Positions 6,112 to 10,948 of a stretch of DNA of 10,948 nucleotides are shown here, piece after piece (the stretch's first letter is position 1; every line of letters starts with the position of its first letter). The notes under the pieces are model-generated. The model was not told the origin of the DNA and made no database searches. It was given only the letters and a program-made list of their open reading frames with translations. Source of the stretch: Pseudomonadota bacterium (lineage in GTDB: Bacteria; Pseudomonadota; Alphaproteobacteria; Kiloniellales; J153); contig JACZWN010000114.1 in NCBI GenBank assembly GCA_022572105.1, positions 1 to 10,948 of the forward strand, read 5' to 3'. The translations under genes were made by a program, and so were the position numbers.

Positions 6112-6427
6112 GACTTAGCAATGCCACAGATTCCGTCTCAATGGCAGGCCCGAAACGAAAGAGCCACATGCCCGGGGTCTAACCGTCGCCCAGGTAGATG
6201 CCCAGGCCCCGGGCCGTGTGCGCCAGCGGCCCCGCCGGGTCGACCCTGTGGGATGTCGCCACCGGGCAGGGTATTCCAGGGGATAACGCCGGGCACCGCC
6301 ACCGGCCTCTAAAGGCCCGGATTTCCGCGGAATACAGCGATATTTGTTGCACGCCCTGCAACACCGTGTTACACGGCATAACACCCTATTCACGTTACCC
6401 CCGCGTTACCCAGGGGAGCAGGTGGCA
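6112..6427. other. Intergenic region upstream of the integrase, probable element boundary
   Basis: No convincing gene and no tRNA is visible in this 316-bp stretch between the chromosomal TIGR02444 gene and the integrase. The right third carries a cluster of inverted and direct repeats (listed separately). The left part is GC-rich; on the minus strand it holds a short open frame ending at 6179 whose last residues (GPLAHTARGLGIYLGDG) look protein-like but unplaced. The left attachment site of the element probably lies here, but the core cannot be identified without the right end. Confidence 0.4.
6345..6411. repeat. Repeat cluster upstream of the integrase (possible integrase or excisionase binding sites)
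   Basis: Three structures are packed together. The first is TGTTGCA-CGCCC-TGCAACA (6345-6363), a perfect 7-bp hairpin. The second is CCGTGT-T-ACACGG (6364-6376), overlapped by GTGTTA-N7-TAACAC (6366-6384). The third is a direct repeat CGTTACCC at 6393-6400 and 6404-6411, spaced 11 bp. A GTTAC core recurs in the second and third structures. Arm-type integrase sites commonly look like short direct repeats beside int, but promoter operators are equally possible. Confidence 0.5.
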
Positions 6428-7626
6428 ATGCCGAAAGCGCGTCTCACGGCCGCCTCGGTCGAGCGGCTAAGGCCTCCGGCCAAGGGCAGAATTGAGTATT
6501 GGGACAATCTACTGCCCGGCTTTGGGCTCCGGGTGTCGGAGACCGGGGCCAAGACCTGGGTGCTCATCTACCGGGTTGGCCGGCGCCAGCGCAGGCTCAC
6601 CCTCGGGAAGTACCCGGCCCTAGGGCTGGCCAAGGCCCGCGAGAAGGCGAGAGAGGCCCTGGACCAGCTCGACCACGGGACCGACCCGGCCGCGCACCGT
6701 AGGGGCCTTCAGGGCGGCTCGACAGACACCTTCGAGGGCGTGGCCGGCCTGTTCCTCGACCGCTACGCCCGCCGGCACCAGCGCATCCCGGAGCGGACCG
6801 AATACCTCCTTGAGAAGTACGTCACGCCGGAGTGGAAGGGCCGCAAGCTCGAAAGCATTGGCCGCGGCGACGTGGCGCTGCTGGTCGACGGCATCGCCGA
6901 GGCCGGCGCCCCGGTCATGGCCAACCGGGTGCTGACGGTCATCAAGAAGCTCTTTGGCTGGGCCGTGGCGCGCGACCTGATCGTTCTGTCGCCAGCGGCC
7001 GGCGTGGAGGCACCCGGCAAGGAAACCGCGCGCGGGACCGCGTGCTGACCGATACCGAGCTTAAAGCCGTCTGGGAGGCTTGCGGGGGCCTTGGGCATCC
7101 CTTTGGCCCGCTGTTCCGGCTCCTGATCCTGACTGGGCAGCGGCGGGGCGAGGTGGCCCGCATGGCCTGGCCCGATATCGAGGACGGCACCTGGACCCTG
7201 CCGCGGGAGATCACCAAGGGCGACCGGCTCCACGTTGTGCCGCTCTCAGGCTTGGCCGTCGAGACGATCGAAGCAGTCCCGCAGATCCAGGGCTGCGACC
7301 TGCTGTTCCCGTCGCGGAACGGAACCGACCGGCCTTTAAGCGGATTTTCCCGGGCGAAGCGGCAGCTCGACACCTTGAGCGGAGTAGGGGGCTGGCGGTT
7401 ACATGATCTGCGGCGGTGCGCCGCCAGCGGCCTCGCGCGGCTCCAGACCCCGCCGCACGTCATCGAGGTCGTCCTGAACCATCGGAGCGGCACGATCAGC
7501 GGCGTGGCCGCCGTCTACAACCGTTATTCCTACTTGGACGAAAAGCGCCGGGCGCTCGAGGCCTGGGGGCAGCACGTCACCGGGTTGGTGGCGGATAACG
7601 TGGTGCGGCTGGAGGGCACCCGATGA
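6428..7626 (+). pseudogene. int: P4-type tyrosine integrase, split by a 2-bp frameshift
   Basis: The first frame (6428-7048, 206 codons) carries the DUF4102 arm-binding domain (LTAASVERLRPPAKGRIEYW, LPGFGLRVSETGAKTW, TLGKYPALGLAKAREKA) and the SAM-like core-binding domain. It ends at a TGA at 7046-7048 right after the interdomain linker. The catalytic domain continues in another frame from about 7033 to 7626: TGQRRGE (Arg codon 7141-7143), TKGDR (Lys 7216-7218), HDLR (His 7402, Arg 7411), LNHR (His 7480) and VYNR (probable nucleophile Tyr 7516-7518). Every catalytic residue is present. The break falls in a (CG)4 tract at 7027-7034. Removing one CG restores the expected join ETARDRVLTD. The ATG at 6428 is preceded by GGGGAG and AGGTGG. 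This is a disrupted integrase, a slippage phase variant, or a sequencing artefact. Confidence 0.88.
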
Positions 7627-8387
7627 CAGCCCAGCCGACCCAGAAAGAGGCTCTGGATTGGAATTGGGGCGTTCCCGACTGGCGCGACGAGAGAGCCTAT
7701 TTTGCCACTCATGATCTAACAGACCGCCAATGGCGCTGGGAGTTTATGCGGCGTCGTCCGTCATATCGGGAGGATTGGGTGAGATGTTTCTGGCAGAAGC
7801 GAGAATGGGTAGAAAAGAATGAGGCAATGCTTCGTCGGGATCATATTCTGGTGGGACTCGACTGGTCAAAGGACAAATCGTTAGAAGTTGCATACCCCGA
7901 TGATTTTATAGAGCGCTGTGCCAAAGGCCTCTCGGGCAAAATCAAAGATCCATCCCGGCAGTTTTCTGACTGGGACCTGCAATACGGCGTGGGACTCGTA
8001 GAGCCTAAAGCGCCGCCGCGTGGCCCCAAGAGAGCCCGGCCTCGTCGACCCTGGGGCCGTGATGATATCGCCGCCCGCGAGAGGCGATATTATGAGTCCG
8101 GTCATTGGTACTTTGATCTTACCCAACCACTCCCGCCCCAATTTGCGATTGCCAAGGCTTACCTAGCGAAAATCCAAGTTAAGCTATACGGGAAGCAAAA
8201 CACGCCCAAACCTAGGCGAGCCCAATGGCCGCTGTACCTGCGCGCGCTGGATGCGAAAGACGCGGGAGCGAGCTACGATCTGATGGCTAGGACGTTTTGG
8301 CCAAACGATTTCGATAAGAAGACGCCGCAATCGGCCCGCGATGTCTACGAGGCCGCCGTGGCGTTGCGAAATAACTTCCCATTTTAG
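7623..8387 (+). CDS. DUF6499/DUF2285-like protein, coupled to the integrase
   Basis: The 254-residue protein has an N-terminal block PDWRDERAYF then LTDRQWRWEFMRRRPSYRED (about residues 18-51). This resembles the DUF6499 (transcriptional-regulator-associated) domain common beside integrases in alphaproteobacterial islands. The last about 60 residues (WPLYLRALDAKDAGASYDLM, then SARDVYEAAVALR) resemble the DUF2285 helix-turn-helix region. A basic Pro/Arg linker (PPRGPKRARPRRP) sits in between. The start ATG overlaps the integrase stop as ATGA, suggesting coupled translation. Base composition is visibly less GC-rich than the flanking chromosome, consistent with transfer. A role as DNA-binding regulator or directionality factor is plausible but inferred; family assignment is from memory of the motifs. 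Confidence 0.72.
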   Translation: MTAQPTQKEALDWNWGVPDWRDERAYFATHDLTDRQWRWEFMRRRPSYREDWVRCFWQKREWVEKNEAMLRRDHILVGLDWSKDKSLEVAYPDDFIERCAKGLSGKIKDPSRQFSDWDLQYGVGLVEPKAPPRGPKRARPRRPWGRDDIAARERRYYESGHWYFDLTQPLPPQFAIAKAYLAKIQVKLYGKQNTPKPRRAQWPLYLRALDAKDAGASYDLMARTFWPNDFDKKTPQSARDVYEAAVALRNNFPF

Positions 8388-8463
8388 TTCGCATTACCGG
8401 CCCTATAGGCTGACATTACATTTCACCCGTCAACGCCGCGACACATGGCAAGACGAGGTGAAC

Positions 8464-8658
8464 ATGGGCACGAAATATCTGCGCTATGCTGATCTGGTGG
8501 AGCGCCAGATCATCAGCAACCGCACCACACTTTCCAGATGGATTCGAAATAACGGTTTTCCCCCGGGCATCCTTTTGGGCCCCAACACCCGCGCCTGGCC
8601 GGTCGATCAGGTCGACACCTGGCTCGAGGCCCGCGCCGCCCAGCGGGAGGTCGCCTAG
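8464..8658 (+). CDS. AlpA-family excisionase-like DNA-binding protein
   Basis: This 64-residue protein (MGTKYLRYADLVERQIISNR, then TTLSRWIRNNGFPPGILLGP, NTRAWPVDQVDTWLEARAA) is a complete MerR-like winged helix-turn-helix of the AlpA type. The recognition helix is around TTLSRWI, the wing is FPPGILLGPNTRAW, and the closing helix is VDQVDTWLE. AlpA and excisionase proteins activate integrase or bend DNA during excision. I chose the ATG at 8464 because GAGGTG lies 4 nt upstream and the domain begins there; the frame is open further upstream, but those residues do not belong to the fold. Length is typical for the family. Confidence 0.85.
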   Translation: MGTKYLRYADLVERQIISNRTTLSRWIRNNGFPPGILLGPNTRAWPVDQVDTWLEARAAQREVA

Positions 8659-8679
8659 ACATGCCCCCGGACAAGCGAA

Positions 8680-8704
8680 ACCCGCCGGATGGGCCCCGGC
8701 GGGT
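8680..8704 (+). terminator. GC hairpin after alpA, possible terminator
   Basis: ACCCGCCGG (8680-8688) and CCGGCGGGT (8696-8704) form a perfect 9-bp stem with a 7-nt loop, 22 bp after the alpA stop codon. It is followed by CTCTT, only a weak T-tract, so intrinsic termination may be inefficient. Confidence 0.5.
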
Positions 8705-8828
8705 CTCTTGGAATTCTGTCTCAGCGGACGGCTTTGACTCCCCCAAGAGATAACCCCCAGGCCCTGCGAAGGCAAGCCCGGCCGCGCCGGCGGCGGCTGC
8801 ACCGCAAGATTCTCAGGGCGTGGCGGCC

Positions 8829-9455
8829 ATGAACGCGGTCCCCGTGACCTTGGAGGCGCTGGCCACGGCCGAGCGCTTCGATCGCCAGCTCGCATTGGTG
8901 AGGGAGCACTGGGCCTCGGTCCGGCACCTCTGGCTCGACACCCCGGACCCGTTGCGGGTCGCGCGGCTCGGGCCAGACCTCCCGCCGGACTTCTGGTTCG
9001 GCGCCGGCCTGCCGGGCTTGGCCACGGTGAGGGCACTTTGCGACGACCGGTTCGAGTTCACCGAGGGCGGCGAGGGCACGACCGCGGTCATCATCCCCGC
9101 TTACGACTGCATCGCCGGCATGCTCGACGCCAACGCTGAACGCCACGTCGAGGAGCTGCGCGACCTCGTGGCCGTCGACCTCGACCAGCCCGATCACTTC
9201 TGGCGCCGCCGCGGCGAGGCCGTGATCCTGGGTTCGGCTTACCTAGATATCGCCGGGCATGAGGGCGAGCCGGTCCCCGTATTTCGCACCGCGATGACCT
9301 GGCTCCGGAGCGGTGGCGCCGGGATCGCCATTCTGGATTGGAGATGGATGCCGGATCTCCTGCTCGGCTTCGATGTAGTTGCCGAGGACGTTGATCTGGG
9401 CAACCGCCTCGAGGCCGCGTTGAGGCCGTCCATCTTGGTCATGGAGGCGGCATGA
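8829..9455 (+). CDS. Island protein of unknown function, coupled to the RepA-like gene
   Basis: A 208-residue cytoplasmic protein, acidic and rich in Trp and Asp, with no membrane segment. Notable stretches are LVREHWASVRHLWLDTPDPL, LPPDFWFGAGLPGLATVR and HFWRRRGEAVILGSAYLDI. I do not recognise a family. The stop overlaps the start of the RepA-like helicase gene (ATGA at 9452-9455), so the two are probably made together and may act together, for example in replication or its control. The frame also allows a GTG start at 8820, three codons earlier; neither start has a strong ribosome site. The long, clean frame with high-GC codon use supports a real gene. Confidence 0.72.
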   Translation: MNAVPVTLEALATAERFDRQLALVREHWASVRHLWLDTPDPLRVARLGPDLPPDFWFGAGLPGLATVRALCDDRFEFTEGGEGTTAVIIPAYDCIAGMLDANAERHVEELRDLVAVDLDQPDHFWRRRGEAVILGSAYLDIAGHEGEPVPVFRTAMTWLRSGGAGIAILDWRWMPDLLLGFDVVAEDVDLGNRLEAALRPSILVMEAA

Positions 9456-10588
9456 CGGGCGATGGAGTAATCACCCTGGACGAAGCCCGCCGGCGGGAAG
9501 CCGAGCGGCTGGAGGCCGAAGGGCTGCCCGTGAGCGATGTTGATTCTCAGTATGGGCAACCGACCAAGGTGAACCATGCGGACCTGTGCCTAACGCTCGA
9601 CCAATGGGCCGCTCGCAAGTTGCCAGAGCGAGACTTCCTGCTCGGCAGCATCTTCACCACCACGACGCGCGCCATGCTCTCGGCCAAGACCGGCCTCGGC
9701 AAGACGCACCTCGGATTCGCATTCGGCTTCTCGATGACCGGCGGCCGTGATTTCTGTCACTGGAAGGTAAGGCGGCAACCCCGCGTCCTCATAGTCGACG
9801 GTGAGATGTCCGTCGAGTTGGTCAAGGAGCGCTTGGCCGATGCCGAGAGGCGCATTGGGCAACGGCCCGAGAGCCTATTCATGCTCTGCAAGGAAGACGC
9901 GGCAAACATGCCGCCGCTCGACACCGAGGAAGGCCAGCGCTGGCTTGATGATTTGATCGAGCACTTAGGCGGTATCGACTTCCTGATCCTCGACAACGTC
10001 ATGGCGCTTACCTCCGGCGACTTGAAGGAAGAGGAAAGCTGGCGACCTGTCATCCCGTGGATGCTCTCCCTGACGAAACGGCGTATTGGCCAGCTCTGGA
10101 TCAACCACACCGGGCACGATGCAACCCGGTCCTACGGCACAAGCACGCGAGAATGGCAACTCGACGTCGTGATGATCGCCGAGAAGGTCGACGACCCGGA
10201 CGCGGACATTGCCCTGAAATTGACATTCACGAAGGCCCGGCAGCGCAGACCAGAGACACGGGAGGATTTCGAGACCGTGGTGTTGCGCCTCAAGGACGAT
10301 GCCTGGACAAGCGAAGGGGCAGCGCCGGAGCGAAACCGGAGCCAAGGCGACTACGCCCTCGATCTTCTGCGGCGGGCAATCGAAGAGGCCGATGAACAGG
10401 TGCCAGGCGAGGCCGCAAACGTTCGCGGCGTCAGCACGGAATTGTGGAAAAAGTACTGCGAAACATTCGACTTATCCAGGTCGGACAACCCGTCTTCTCG
10501 CGACAAGGCATTTGACCGCGCAAGAAAAAAGCTTCTCGACAAGAAAACAATACGCGCGAAACGTGGAAAAGTGTGGATTATTCAATGA
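9452..10588 (+). CDS. RepA-like AAA-family replicative helicase
   Basis: The 378-residue protein is a RecA-fold ATPase of the AAA_25/RepA (RSF1010-like) type. Walker A is SAKTGLGKTH (77-86) and Walker B is FLILDN (177-182). It also has the conserved VDGEM (115-119) and INHTGHD (217-223) blocks. An N-terminal segment (LDQWAARKLPERDFLL, 49-64) matches the usual approach to Walker A. The C-terminal about 55 residues (VSTELWKKYCETFDLS to KRGKVWII) resemble a winged helix for DNA binding. Family members unwind the origin or load onto it as hexamers. Translation is coupled to the upstream gene by an ATGA overlap. The GGACA repeat array starts one base after the stop codon and is the natural candidate for its site of action. 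I see no primase domain in this protein. Confidence 0.87.
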   Translation: MTGDGVITLDEARRREAERLEAEGLPVSDVDSQYGQPTKVNHADLCLTLDQWAARKLPERDFLLGSIFTTTTRAMLSAKTGLGKTHLGFAFGFSMTGGRDFCHWKVRRQPRVLIVDGEMSVELVKERLADAERRIGQRPESLFMLCKEDAANMPPLDTEEGQRWLDDLIEHLGGIDFLILDNVMALTSGDLKEEESWRPVIPWMLSLTKRRIGQLWINHTGHDATRSYGTSTREWQLDVVMIAEKVDDPDADIALKLTFTKARQRRPETREDFETVVLRLKDDAWTSEGAAPERNRSQGDYALDLLRRAIEEADEQVPGEAANVRGVSTELWKKYCETFDLSRSDNPSSRDKAFDRARKKLLDKKTIRAKRGKVWIIQ

Positions 10589-10589
10589 C

Positions 10590-10652
10590 TTGGACAAATT
10601 CTCGGACAAGTCCTCAGACATGTCTTGGACAGTCCAAAGACTTGTCCGGACA
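10590..10652. repeat. GGACA iteron-like array
   Basis: The pentamer GGACA, or its near-copies AGACA and AGACT, begins at 10592, 10604, 10616, 10627, 10638 and 10648. The spacing is 10 to 12 bp, close to one helical turn. Several units are small dyads: GGACAAGTCC (10604-10613), the perfect palindrome AGACATGTCT (10616-10625), GGACAGTCC (10627-10635) and AGACTTGTCC (10638-10647). Its place directly after the helicase gene suggests initiator binding at an origin, or autoregulatory operators for the next gene. Confidence 0.7.
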
Positions 10653-10704
10653 GACAGACAGGGCCTTTAAGGGCCCTGTCTTGTCCGAAGTTCGGTCTGT
10701 CCGG
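10646..10704. repeat. Nested inverted repeats with a large hairpin downstream of the iteron array
   Basis: AGACAGGGCC (10656-10665) and GGCCCTGTCT (10672-10681) form a perfect 10-bp stem with loop TTTAAG. It is extended by CGGACA (10647-10652) / TGTCCG (10682-10687) after a 3-nt bulge, giving 16 pairs. The next dyad, CCGAA-G-TTCGG (10685-10695), follows at once. An alternative outer pairing joins CCGGACAGAC (10646-10655) to GTCTGTCCGG (10695-10704). No T-tract follows, so simple termination is not the obvious explanation, though it cannot be excluded. Confidence 0.7.
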
Positions 10705-10731
10705 GCACCTGTCAGCAAAGGAGAAAAGAAC

Positions 10732-10948
10732 GTGACGATGTTGAATGAGACCGACCGAGAGGCCGCGCTGGCGTTGATGATGACGGCCGGCGACGAAACA
10801 ATGATGAAGGCAGTCGACGGCGAGATCCGCCGGACCTTCCCGAATATCGAGACTGGTGAGCTTGTGGCTCTGTGGCGAGAAGCTGGCGAGCGTCAGATCG
10901 CCGAGGCCAATGCGTTGGAGGCGTATGGCGCACAGAGGCGCGTCCGGT
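10732..10948 (+). CDS. Unknown protein, 5' part only (leaves the window)
   Basis: The frame opens at GTG 10732 with AAAGGAG 8 nt upstream; an in-frame ATG at 10738 would be 14 nt from that site, so GTG is preferred. The 72 visible residues read TMLNETDREAALALMMTAGD, then MMKAVDGEIRRTFP, and ELVALWREAGERQIAEANAL. They are soluble, acidic and helical, with no recognised family. It lies just downstream of the repeat array, which could regulate it. It may encode an island control protein; no function can be assigned. Confidence 0.65.
   Translation, partial: MTMLNETDREAALALMMTAGDETMMKAVDGEIRRTFPNIETGELVALWREAGERQIAEANALEAYGAQRRVR

Larger units (their letters stand above)
6428..10948. mobile_element. 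Left part of an integrative element (genomic island, IME or phage-satellite-like)
   Basis: Gene order from the left edge: P4-type tyrosine integrase, DUF6499/DUF2285-like protein, AlpA-type regulator, unknown protein, RepA-like AAA ATPase, repeat array, unknown gene. All point rightward, with 4-bp start/stop overlaps within pairs. Integrase, AlpA and a replicative helicase together are typical of integrated, potentially replicating elements. No conjugation, capsid or toxin genes are visible here, so its class stays open. It continues past the window. Confidence 0.7.

Noticed and set aside
6115..6427. tRNA gene as integration target
   Set aside because: I searched for a cloverleaf and T-arm signature on both strands and saw none in this interval.
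10589..10704. CRISPR array
   Set aside because: Units are only 5-10 bp with 10-12-bp period and there are no long identical repeats separated by unique spacers.
10712..10933. Leftward open frame at the right edge
   Set aside because: It is antisense to a frame with a strong ribosome site and is rich in Ser, Arg and Pro with no family features.

Overview
This GC-rich window comes from an alphaproteobacterium. The strongest evidence is a circularly permuted, two-piece tmRNA gene of the alphaproteobacterial type (about 4216-4505), followed by an alpha-type SspB adaptor gene. I cannot place the genus.

Left part (1-4110): a leftward gene set encodes a secreted VIT/von Willebrand A protein (1183-3315), a rhombosortase-type rhomboid protease that overlaps it by 4 bp (485-1186), and an N-terminally shortened malate synthase A-like frame that runs off the window (1-474). 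The VIT/vWA protein ends in a Gly-rich stretch, a transmembrane segment and a basic tail. This is a GlyGly-CTERM sorting signal, so the protease next door is its likely processing enzyme. A TetR/AcrR regulator with a WHG-type C-terminus (3499-4110) is divergent. The 183-bp spacer holds three copies of an ATTGAAC-N3-GTTCAAT operator and a palindrome that supplies a TTGACA -35 box to each strand, so the regulator probably represses both itself and the surface-protein operon.

Middle part (4111-6111): ssrA lies immediately upstream of sspB, so a degradation-tag RNA and the adaptor that brings tagged proteins to ClpXP sit side by side. A convergent leftward pair follows: a TIGR02444-family protein (5563-6111) and a small charged protein of unknown function (5262-5531).

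Right part (6112-10948): this is the left end of an integrative element. It has a repeat-rich segment upstream of the integrase, a P4-type tyrosine integrase split by a 2-bp slip in a (CG)4 tract, a coupled DUF6499/DUF2285-like gene, an AlpA-type regulator, an unknown protein coupled to a RepA-like AAA helicase gene, and then an array of GGACA repeats with a large hairpin. The array, lying right after the helicase gene, looks like a candidate replication origin or operator array. A further unknown gene starts at 10732 and leaves the window. The right end of the element and its attachment sites are not visible.
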